From Hadesarchaea archaeon (lineage in GTDB: Archaea; Hadarchaeota; Hadarchaeia; Hadarchaeales; Hadarchaeaceae), in the NCBI GenBank assembly GCA_030601665.1, contig JAUWBP010000014.1, forward strand, positions 1 through 14,161: a stretch of 14,161 nucleotides of DNA. The letters run 5' to 3'. The position numbers and the translations under genes were made by a program. Shown in pieces: positions 6,891-12,430 of the stretch; the stretch's first letter is position 1, and every line of letters starts with the position of its first letter. The notes under the pieces were generated by a model. The model had not been told where the DNA came from. It saw only the letters and a list, made by a program, of their open reading frames with translations, and ran no database searches.

Positions 6891-7164
6891 CTTTTGGGGG
6901 TCGAACCAAGGCACGAAAAGGTTAAATTATAACTTTTTGATGTTTTTCTGAACTCTAACAGTCAATATCACCAATAATTCCTCATTTTGACAAAATATCC
7001 CTTTATAAGCTCCCGTTCGGCGTGGTCTTTGTTTTTAGGGGAGATTCGTTTTTCAGATTGCCCGATTTTGGACTTGAAAGATTGGCAAGTTGTAAAAAGT
7101 TAAATTTTTACTTTGTAAAGCTTAGCATTTGGCGTGATTCTTCATGTTAAAGATGAGGAAGTGA
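6891..7164. other. AT-rich intergenic region without a recognisable gene
   Basis: No convincing ORF, tRNA or box C/D element is visible on either strand. The minus strand has T-runs shortly after the stop at 7165 (around 7085-7110) that may end the upstream transcript. A near-symmetrical TATA-like element (CTTTATAAG, 7001-7009) could promote in either direction: a second, distal alba promoter on the minus strand, or an unannotated transcript on the plus strand covering about 7030-7130. Confidence 0.4.
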
Positions 7165-7572
7165 CTAACGCCGTCGTGGGACTTCCTTTGTAAGCTGTAC
7201 CATTCGCTTTTCGATCCTGTCCCGCAGCTCATCCATGTTTCCTTCGCCGCGAGCCAGCGTGACGTAGTCGAGCATGTCGTCTACCATGAGCTCGGCGGTT
7301 TCGGCTTCGAGGATTCCCGCGTAGACAGCTAGCTCGAGCGTGTAAAACGAGCGCATGATAGCGTCACGCCCCCTCCACCAGCGCTTCCAGGCCCCAGGCC
7401 TCTGAATTCGGAGCTTCTCGGCGAGCTCCTCAAAGGTCGCGCCCTCGCTCCAGTAGTGAAGGAGCATGGTTCTGAGCGTTTTTTCGTCTAGGTGGGACCT
7501 CTCCAGCAGCGCGCGGGCGAGCAAATTCTCGCGAAGCCATTTTTCGGCTCGGACGAACTCCTCTCTTGACAT
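7165..7572 (-). CDS. small helical protein with predicted helix-turn-helix, unknown function
   Basis: A 135-residue, entirely helical-looking, highly charged protein that I do not recognise. The stretch GATFEELAEKLRIQRPGAWKRW (about 44-65) looks like a helix-turn-helix in which the second helix would contact DNA. It is flanked by an N-terminal helical segment and a C-terminal helical region (LELAVYAGILEAETAELMVDDML) that could be a dimerisation module; the tail is basic (VPRRR). There are no cysteines. The start ATG 7572 has an excellent GGAGGA ribosome-binding site (7576-7581) and its own TATA box at 7607-7616. A 21-bp inverted repeat covers the predicted transcription start, which would fit autoregulation. 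It follows the AAA ATPase gene by 58 nt on the same strand, so it is either a co-regulated member of that cassette or an independent regulator. Confidence 0.75.
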   Translation of the reverse strand: MSREEFVRAEKWLRENLLARALLERSHLDEKTLRTMLLHYWSEGATFEELAEKLRIQRPGAWKRWWRGRDAIMRSFYTLELAVYAGILEAETAELMVDDMLDYVTLARGEGNMDELRDRIEKRMVQLTKEVPRRR

Positions 7573-7584
7573 TTGTCCTCCATA

Positions 7585-7605
7585 TGTTTCCCTTTTTTGG
7601 AAACA
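7585..7605. promoter_or_regulatory. inverted repeat (candidate operator) between TATA box and RBS
   Basis: TGTTTCC - 7 nt - GGAAACA, a perfect 7-bp inverted repeat. It lies between the TATA box at 7607-7616 and the GGAGGA site at 7576-7581, covering the predicted transcription start of the HTH-like gene near 7586. Archaeal repressors often bind here. It could instead be a short hairpin in the leader or a weak T-rich end for the AAA transcript. Confidence 0.5.
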
Positions 7606-7606
7606 A

Positions 7607-7616
7607 GATTAAATAC
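7607..7616 (-). promoter_or_regulatory. TATA box of the small HTH-like gene
   Basis: The minus strand reads GTATTTAATC about 40 nt before the ATG at 7572. It lies in the 58-nt gap after the AAA ATPase stop codon, which implies transcription independent of the HNH/ATPase operon. Confidence 0.5.
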
Positions 7617-7630
7617 CTATTGGAAAGGAG

Positions 7631-8509
7631 TCACCTTAGGAATGGAAAAGCTCGTTTTAGGGCTGAGCGTTTGTTTGCTGCCTTTACAATGCGCGCGTCG
7701 ATCGGCACATCCATCTCCGCAGCATGGTGAATAGAGTTGCTCGCGGCCTTCAAGGCCAACCTCGGGACTCCCTTGCTGAATTTGTAGAGCGATTTAAATC
7801 CACTTGGGGTCAATAAACCGCCGTAGTTGGCGCATCCAGCGGTTCTTAGGCGGAGTTCAAGTAATTCCTTGAGGTTTTTCCTGTTCATCGGCCTTAGCTT
7901 GGAATGAACTTGTATGCGGTCAAGTAGCGCGGGCACCTCGGCTAGGAATCGCCGCATCTGTTTGAGCTCACCGTTAAGTAAAATTGAGATATTTGGGATG
8001 TCGGACAGCACGCGCAGGAATTCACTAACCTCGACCACGTCTGCGCCGCTCTCGGGGACGTCGTCAATGATCACCGCCAGCCGCTCCTGGTGCTCATGTG
8101 GCCATCGGCGCAGGATTTCGAAGAGGCTCGCTTGGTCTTTATTGGCGTCCAGCTCCAGCCCCAAGATTATCGCGCGCAGCAGCTCGTCGGCAGATTTGTA
8201 CGTGGCGCCGTGGATGAGGATGGGCAGGACGTGTTTTGAAGGATCGGGTGCGGTTAGGCTTTCATCCCTCAGTGAGGCGGCCAAGAACTTGCAGGCGGTC
8301 GTTTTGCCCATTCCCAGCGCGCCCGTAAGGACGCCGATCTTACCCTCAGACAGCAACCATTTGAGCTTGCGCAGGTCACCTTTTTGAAATGGGGCGAATG
8401 CATCCACCGAGGGTAGTTCGAGATTGAATGGGTCGCCCTGCATCCCCCAACGCTGAAGGTAGCTCTCAAAACGCTCGTCGCGGCCGATTTTTTCCTCGAA
8501 TGTGGTCAT
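7631..8509 (-). CDS. ExeA/TniB-like AAA ATPase
   Basis: A 292-residue P-loop ATPase of the ExeA (GspA)/TniB-like branch. Evidence in order: YLQRWGMQGDPFNLELP (18-34), like the family's YxxxWGxxxxPF opening; Walker A GALGMGKT (63-70); Walker B LAVIIDD (144-150); a sensor-1-like ILLNGELKQMRRFL (176-189); a possible arginine finger Arg198; and GLLTPSGFKSLYKFSKGVPRLAL (231-253) carrying sensor 2 Arg250. In this family the ATPase often drives a partner, such as transposase, secretion machinery or other DNA-acting protein. There is no transmembrane segment or peptidoglycan-binding domain, so a DNA-related cytoplasmic role is more likely than secretion. Its ATG overlaps the stop of the HNH gene by 4 nt (ATGA), implying coupled translation and probably a joint function. 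The specific role is unknown. Confidence 0.85.
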   Translation of the reverse strand: MTTFEEKIGRDERFESYLQRWGMQGDPFNLELPSVDAFAPFQKGDLRKLKWLLSEGKIGVLTGALGMGKTTACKFLAASLRDESLTAPDPSKHVLPILIHGATYKSADELLRAIILGLELDANKDQASLFEILRRWPHEHQERLAVIIDDVPESGADVVEVSEFLRVLSDIPNISILLNGELKQMRRFLAEVPALLDRIQVHSKLRPMNRKNLKELLELRLRTAGCANYGGLLTPSGFKSLYKFSKGVPRLALKAASNSIHHAAEMDVPIDARIVKAANKRSALKRAFPFLR

Positions 8510-9306
8510 CTCGCTACCTTCACCTGCAGTTCAAACGTTCCATTTTTACTCTTCAGGTAACCGCGAGCGCTCATTCGCTCACAAAATGTCGTCGTGAGCG
8601 CCTCCGGGCAACGGACACGGGAGGCGAGATCTTTTGGGGTGAAGGTTTTTAACACAATAGCTGCCGAGAGAAGGTCTCCGAAAACGGTGCGTTGAGCTAA
8701 TCCAGCAGGTGTGAGCGCGTCGAGGATGGCGTGACGAGGGGCTTCTGTTATCTTTGGAGTGACGGGTGCTGGCCGAATCTCTTCCTTTTTCGTTTTTTCT
8801 GGCTTTGGGACCGTTATTTTCGGAGATATGGGCACTTCGGGCGTTATTTTACGATTTTGGACCTTTGGAGGGGCCCTATGTGCTTCTTGGTGGCATTTCT
8901 GGCAAAGCGTGACCAAATTATCGGGATCGTTCCGGCTCGTTCCGTCTCTATGATGTACTTCGAGTAGCTCTTTCCCACCACATTTCGAGCAAGTGTAGTC
9001 ATCTCTGATAAGAGTAGCTCGTTTTACAAGCTCCCAATCATCTCGTTGGTAGGAAAAGACGTAGCTTAAGAAGTGTGAAAGGTGTTCATCTTGTGGGAAG
9101 GTAGGCTGAGGGGACGACGGAGGCGAAACTACGGACGGTTTTTCCAGCAAACGTTTTATTTCACTCTCAGATATCCTCCTTTGACCCCCCTCTGGACGCA
9201 CGACTTTGATTTTTCCTTCTTTATCCCACCGTCTGATCGTGTTTGGGTGTACCCCAAGTAAGGTGCACGCTTCCTTCATTGCATAGAACTTTTTCAACTC
9301 TGCCAC
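8506..9306 (-). CDS. MerR-type HTH - HNH endonuclease - C-terminal HTH fusion
   Basis: A 266-residue three-part protein. Residues 5-55 form a MerR/IS607-like DNA-binding domain (AMKEACTLLGVHPNTIRRWD, then GGQRRISESEIKRLL). Residues 100-143 form an HNH nuclease: Cys106/Cys109, the HH pair at 118-119, Asn130, Cys135/Cys138 and His143, so catalytic and zinc positions all appear intact. After a Pro/Lys linker (about 145-190), residues 193-266 resemble a winged helix (KTFTPKDLASRVRCPEALTTTFCERM). The MerR part is most like the one preceding serine recombinases in IS607 elements, but no recombinase domain is present. The start is GTG 9306, with GGTGA 6 nt upstream. It leads an operon with the AAA ATPase (4-nt overlap). 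Cutting or nicking at a sequence chosen by the HTH is inferred; a pure regulator that kept the HNH fold is possible. Confidence 0.85.
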   Translation of the reverse strand: MAELKKFYAMKEACTLLGVHPNTIRRWDKEGKIKVVRPEGGQRRISESEIKRLLEKPSVVSPPSSPQPTFPQDEHLSHFLSYVFSYQRDDWELVKRATLIRDDYTCSKCGGKELLEVHHRDGTSRNDPDNLVTLCQKCHQEAHRAPPKVQNRKITPEVPISPKITVPKPEKTKKEEIRPAPVTPKITEAPRHAILDALTPAGLAQRTVFGDLLSAAIVLKTFTPKDLASRVRCPEALTTTFCERMSARGYLKSKNGTFELQVKVAR

Positions 9307-9363
9307 TACTTCACCTTTTTTAACAACTCTTCACTTCTCCTAACAAATTAAGTTTTAGTTTTC

Positions 9364-9382
9364 CTTTAAATAGTTAACTATT
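9364..9382 (-). promoter_or_regulatory. TATA box with overlapping 14-bp palindrome (candidate operator) of the HNH/ATPase operon
   Basis: The minus strand has CTATTTAAAG (9364-9373) as a good TATA box about 60 nt before the GTG at 9306. The perfect palindrome AATAGTTAACTATT (9369-9382) overlaps its upstream half and the BRE position. A protein bound there would block TBP/TFB. The MerR-like domain of the downstream gene is the obvious candidate ligand. Transcription is predicted to start near 9343. Confidence 0.5.
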
Positions 9383-9448
9383 CATGACTACTCCTGACTG
9401 CAATTAAGGAATTTCTGACTAAAGCTAACAAAATGTGGTTAACAAAAA

Positions 9449-10417
9449 TTAACAAATTCTAGGCGCGGGATCTCCCACGGGCGATTCAAGCAAGCGTCGC
9501 CCCCCGACAACCGTTTCAAGTATGACATCGCCGGGGTGGTCAGTTGTCACTTCACCTATTACACAGGCTTTTTTACCATATTTTGTCTTTAGGACCGCAG
9601 CGAGAACCTCATCGCAGCGCTCGGGTTCAACCCCGATGATTGCCTTACCCTCGTTTGTTATCTGAAGTGGGTCGATGCCCAGCATCTCGCTCATCGACAT
9701 AACTGCGGGCAGAATCGGGATGTCAGCTTCATTCACTAGGATCCCAACTTTCGCCTTCGAGGCCATATCGTTAAGGGCAGCCGCTAAACCTCCACGTGTT
9801 GGATCCTTCATTGCCGTCACTTTGCCTGCTTTAAGAGCAGCTTCGACGGTTTCCCAAAGGGGCGCGACATCCGAGCTAAGGTCAACATCGACGTTGATAC
9901 CTTCCCGGTGAGCTAAAATGCTGACTCCATGGTCTCCGATGGTCCCGGTGACGATGATTTTGTCCCCCGGTTTAAGGCCGTGATCGGTAACTAGGGTTTC
10001 GGCCACACCGATTCCGGTGGTGGTGAGTACTACCCCATCGAGCGCCCCCTGCTCCATGACCTTCGTGTCGCCCGCTATCAACGGGACATTTGCCTCCCGC
10101 GAGGTGGCATCGATCGATCGACAGATTTTCCGGAAATCTTCAACCAAAAATCCCTCTTCGAGCACGACGGCGCACGCCATCGCCAGTGGGCGGGCCCCCA
10201 TCACCGCGAGGTCGTTCACCGTGCCAGCAATCGCGAGCCTGCCTATGTCGCCCCCAGGGAAGAAAAGTGGTTTGACGGTGTGGGAGTCGGTTGTCAGCAC
10301 GAGGGTTTTGTCGCCAAGCGATATCGTAGCTCCATCGTCTAGTTCATCTAGCCCAACCTCTCCCGCACGCTTAAGCGAGAGCTCTTTCAGCGCGACATCT
10401 ACAATTAATTTCATCAT
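9449..10417 (-). CDS. hypE: hydrogenase maturation factor HypE (apparent start displaced by a frame break)
   Basis: HypE dehydrates the carbamoyl group that HypF places on its C-terminal cysteine, giving the thiocyanate that becomes the CN ligands of the [NiFe] centre. The ATP-binding PurM/ThiL-like fold is evident: TTDSHTVKPLFFPGGDIGRLAI (42-63), GTVNDLAVMGA (65-75), LIAGDTKVM (113-121) and KDPTRGGLAAALND. The protein ends PAPRIC*, with the essential terminal Cys. The 322 aa from ATG 10417 lack the conserved N-terminal HGAGG. The codons directly upstream (to 10458) do encode ISLIHGAGGAA in this frame, but with no ATG, GTG or TTG before an in-frame stop. An ATG at 10458 would give MKKISLIHGAGG if its A6 run had one more base. 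The intended gene therefore probably spans 9449-10458. It lies after the hypC and hypA-like genes in one operon. Confidence 0.93.
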   Translation of the reverse strand: MMKLIVDVALKELSLKRAGEVGLDELDDGATISLGDKTLVLTTDSHTVKPLFFPGGDIGRLAIAGTVNDLAVMGARPLAMACAVVLEEGFLVEDFRKICRSIDATSREANVPLIAGDTKVMEQGALDGVVLTTTGIGVAETLVTDHGLKPGDKIIVTGTIGDHGVSILAHREGINVDVDLSSDVAPLWETVEAALKAGKVTAMKDPTRGGLAAALNDMASKAKVGILVNEADIPILPAVMSMSEMLGIDPLQITNEGKAIIGVEPERCDEVLAAVLKTKYGKKACVIGEVTTDHPGDVILETVVGGRRLLESPVGDPAPRIC

Positions 10418-10440
10418 CGCCGCGCCGCCGGCCCCATGAA

Positions 10441-10735
10441 TTAGCGAGATTTTTTCATCCGACGTTTTTTAACCCTCTTCTCAAGTTTCACATTTACAAT
10501 TTCGAGCTCAGTACCCGAAGTTAGAGATGCTCCATGCCTGCCGCATTTTGGGCAGGCAATTCCAAGCCCGGGCTCCGGCAGGTGGGTGTCCAAGCTTTTT
10601 CAGCCATAGCCCAAGGGAGCGGGGCTCGTTGATTTCACCCACGCGCAAATTTACCTCAAGGACCCGTGCTCCTCGGCCGGCCGATATTTGGTGGAGGGAC
10701 TTTGACACACGAGTCGCAAGCTCGACCTCATGCAC
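10441..10735 (-). pseudogene. hypA: HypA-like nickel metallochaperone gene, split across two frames
   Basis: The GTG at 10735, overlapping the hypC stop by 8 nt, opens a frame with a HypA N-terminus: MHEVELATRVSKSLHQISAG, then RVLEVNLRVGEINEP. It starts with the MHE nickel-binding motif. This frame degenerates after about LWLKKLG and stops at 10508. The next frame encodes a HypA C-terminus, LGIACPKCGRHGASLTSGTE then LEIVNVKLEKR, ending at 10441. The two join if the A5 run near 10596-10600 had one base fewer, giving about 97 aa. Even so it would be shorter than ordinary HypA (roughly 110-120 aa) and has only one CxxC pair where HypA binds zinc with two. Either this is a decaying paralogue (an intact hypA lies at 12023-12430) or a sequencing error in a variant HypA. 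Its repaired end would overlap the hypE start by 18 nt. Confidence 0.75.
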
Positions 10736-10955
10736 TGGCTACACCTCGGGTCACTTCCTCCCAAAAGCTGAGGATTTCCTTGGCATCGGTTTCGTCTATT
10801 ACCTGGATGGCGTAGCCCGCGTGGACGAGCACGTAGTCGTCCTTGCGCACGTTCTCGAGCAAGTCTAGCCTGACATCCCGCCGCGCACCGCCAAAATCGA
10901 CGGTCGCGACCTGTTCATCGATTTTCAACACTTTGCCTGGGATCGCGAGACACAT
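10728..10955 (-). CDS. hypC: hydrogenase maturation chaperone HypC
   Basis: HypC (75 aa) is the small OB-fold chaperone that carries the Fe(CN)2CO unit with HypD and delivers it to the hydrogenase large-subunit precursor. Diagnostic features: the MCLAIPGKV N-terminus, whose Cys2 is the iron ligand after Met removal, then VDFGGARRDVRLDLL and DYVLVHAGYAIQVID. ATG 10955 is chosen because Cys must be residue 2; the longer frame from 10982 would bury it. A GGGGAG ribosome-binding site lies 7 nt upstream. The gene overlaps the hypA-like gene by 8 nt, making an order hypC-hypA-hypE. HypD and HypF are not in the window. It is divergent from the PHP gene; the 72 nt between them must hold both promoters. 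Confidence 0.95.
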   Translation of the reverse strand: MCLAIPGKVLKIDEQVATVDFGGARRDVRLDLLENVRKDDYVLVHAGYAIQVIDETDAKEILSFWEEVTRGVASA

Positions 10956-11027
10956 CCGGCTTCTCCCCCTCGGCCATCTCACTAGATTAACCTTTTCAGT
11001 GCTTTGGGTTTATCTATTGTGGTATTT

Positions 11028-11723
11028 ATGCAGGCGAAATTTGACTTTCACGTGCACACGATGTACTCAGACGGCGTGGGGACGGCCGCGGCGATGGCGG
11101 AGGCGGCAGAGGCACGGGGATTGGAAGCGGTTGCCCTCACCGATCACGGACCAGAGCTGAGCGTGGGCACCCCCCGGGATAAACTCACCCCCATGCTGCA
11201 GGACATCAGGCTGGCGCAGGAGGACGCGGGCATCCCGGTACTAGCCGGCATCGAGGCGAACGTGGTGGACGAGGGGGGAACTATCGATGTAGATGACGAG
11301 TTCATCGGGAAGCTAGACATCTTGGTGGTCGGTATTCACAAGCTAGGGAAGGCTAAGGATTCGGTTGAGCTCGCTAGAGATTACCTGGGGAGGGCAACCC
11401 ATGCGATCGAGCGCCACAAAATCGACATCTTAGCGCACCCGTTTTACTTGTATCGCGATTTGACACCCCACCTTTTACCGGAAGACCTCGAAAATTTCGC
11501 GAGGCTCGCGGCTGAGCGCGGGGCAGCGATGGAAGTTAACATGAAATACCGGGTGCCAGACGAAGAGTTCTTGAGGCTCTGCTTGCGTGAGGGGGTCAAG
11601 CTGAGCATAGGCACCGACGCCCACACCACGGGTGAGGTTGGCAGGGTCGATTGGGCGCTTGGGGTACTCCGGCGCATAGGGGCGAGACGCGAAGAGCTAA
11701 TTTTGGACGGCTTTTTAAGGTGA
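11028..11723 (+). CDS. PHP-domain metal-dependent phosphoesterase
   Basis: A single PHP domain (231 aa) of the histidinol-phosphatase/PolX-like class. Metal ligands are all visible: FDFHVHTMYSDG (6-16) with His8, His10 and Asp15; LTDHGPE (37-43); GIEANV (74-79) with Glu76; VGIH (101-104); ILAHPF (134-139) with His137; and GTDAHT (195-200). Such proteins bind two or three metals and hydrolyse phosphate esters. The substrate here is not evident, and no histidine pathway genes are nearby. ATG 11028 is preferred to TTG 11004 because it places the first metal motif eight residues in, as usual; a weak TATA-like GATTAACC at 10985-10992 is compatible. It interrupts two groups of hydrogenase genes on the opposite strand, but a link to hydrogenase maturation would be guesswork. 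Confidence 0.85.
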   Translation: MQAKFDFHVHTMYSDGVGTAAAMAEAAEARGLEAVALTDHGPELSVGTPRDKLTPMLQDIRLAQEDAGIPVLAGIEANVVDEGGTIDVDDEFIGKLDILVVGIHKLGKAKDSVELARDYLGRATHAIERHKIDILAHPFYLYRDLTPHLLPEDLENFARLAAERGAAMEVNMKYRVPDEEFLRLCLREGVKLSIGTDAHTTGEVGRVDWALGVLRRIGARREELILDGFLR

Positions 11724-11732
11724 GGACGTCGC

Positions 11733-11867
11733 TCAAAGTTTTTCCTCCTTCAGCTTGTCGACCCAGCCCGATTCCAGATTTAAGGGCGCCCCGAGCGATG
11801 CATGGGTGGTGTCGAGCTTAAATTTTATGGTGAGTTTGGCTCGAAGTTTTAGCTCATGGGTTCGTCG
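11733..11867 (-). pseudogene. startless protein-like open frame (possible gene remnant or frameshifted small gene)
   Basis: The minus strand is open for 44 codons, ending KLKEEKL* at 11733. It reads as plausible protein (ELKLRAKLTIKFKLDTTHAS, then LESGWVDKLKEEKL) but has no ATG, GTG or TTG between the upstream stop (11868-11870) and the end. An ATG at 11857 is one base out of frame; an added G would give MELKLRAKL. I recognise no family. It lies downstream of hypA on the same strand and does not overlap the PHP gene. It could be chance. Confidence 0.2.
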
Positions 11868-11897
11868 TTAACGAAGTTGCGTTATCTAGGAACTCTA

Positions 11898-11975
11898 TCA
11901 TGTAAAAAAGTGAATCACATAGAACAGAAATATCGCGAGAAAGCTGAGAAGCGAAACCACCATGACTATAAGCAT
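11898..11975 (-). CDS. possible single-pass membrane microprotein (25 aa)
   Basis: ATG 11975 opens a 25-codon frame that is one continuous hydrophobic segment (MLIVMVVSLLSFLAIFLFYV then IHFFT), long enough to span a membrane once. Its TGA overlaps another ATG by 4 nt (ATGA). No Shine-Dalgarno sequence or clear promoter precedes it. T-rich DNA readily yields hydrophobic peptides, so this is weak. It lies 47 nt downstream of hypA in the hydrogenase transcript direction. Confidence 0.2.
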   Translation of the reverse strand: MLIVMVVSLLSFLAIFLFYVIHFFT

Positions 11976-12022
11976 TCATGAAGAATTCTTTAGCAATGCA
12001 CGCCCGCTATTACGAAGTAAAT

Positions 12023-12430
12023 TCAATGATGTACCGCGCCGTTTCCATGGTTGCCCTCTTCCTCAACCTTTAGGCTCTCGCTGGCCGTCACTCCAACCTC
12101 AATTCTAGCCAATCCGAACGACGCGAGGCCCTTGGGTGGCGTTAATTTGAACGACCCGCAATTGTCACAACCGCCTCCCCAGATGAGGTCCTTCGAGCTG
12201 AACTGCTTGCCGCATCTTGTGCACGTAAATTTAGAGTCAAATAAGACCACATCGAATTGAGTCCCTTCCATCTTGGTCCCTTTTTTAGCTATCTCCAGAG
12301 CCCCTGCGAGCGTTTCATCGGAAATGCCATACATTGGATTCAAAATCACCTTGACTCGGGATAGGGGACCGCCTGTGCTGTGCTTTTCGATGGTCTCGAT
12401 TATGCTCTTTGCGACACCATACTCGTGCAT
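12023..12430 (-). CDS. hypA: nickel metallochaperone HypA (intact copy)
   Basis: HypA (135 aa) delivers Ni2+ to the hydrogenase large subunit. It starts MHEYGVAKSIIETIEKH, with the Met1-His2-Glu3 nickel site. Two cysteine pairs form the structural zinc site: Cys70/Cys73 (CTRCG) and Cys88/Cys91 (CDNCGS). After the usual C-terminal strand (LARIEV) there is an extra tail of about 24 residues ending in HGNGAVHH, which may add metal-binding capacity. The start is certain: a GGAGGT ribosome-binding site sits 6 nt before ATG 12430. The first 31 nt overlap the end of the maturation protease gene, so translation is probably coupled. This copy presumably supplies nickel to the adjacent hydrogenase, in contrast to the broken hypA-like gene at 10441-10735. 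Confidence 0.9.
   Translation of the reverse strand: MHEYGVAKSIIETIEKHSTGGPLSRVKVILNPMYGISDETLAGALEIAKKGTKMEGTQFDVVLFDSKFTCTRCGKQFSSKDLIWGGGCDNCGSFKLTPPKGLASFGLARIEVGVTASESLKVEEEGNHGNGAVHH

Noticed and set aside
6831..6914. N-terminal extension of Alba from GTG 6914
   Set aside because: The extension would contain the TATA box and the GGAGG site and has no similarity to Alba.
7001..7130. Possible plus-strand non-coding RNA after the TATA-like element at 7001
   Set aside because: No tRNA signature, no C/D box pair and only a weak TTGCC/GGCAA pairing; not enough to call an RNA gene.
8731..8967. Plus-strand ORFs rich in Phe/Trp/Tyr opposite the HNH gene
   Set aside because: They are antisense shadows of the Pro/Lys-rich linker and HNH codons; no ribosome-binding site or family resemblance.
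10956..10982. N-terminal extension of HypC from 10982
   Set aside because: HypC needs Cys as residue 2 after Met; the extension would bury it and would include the ribosome-binding site used by ATG 10955.
11733..11755. GGAGGA-like ribosome-binding site followed by TTG on the minus strand near 11738
   Set aside because: The frame it opens runs antisense through the PHP gene and shows no protein-like character; the purines are explained by Lys/Glu codons of the open frame ending at 11733.
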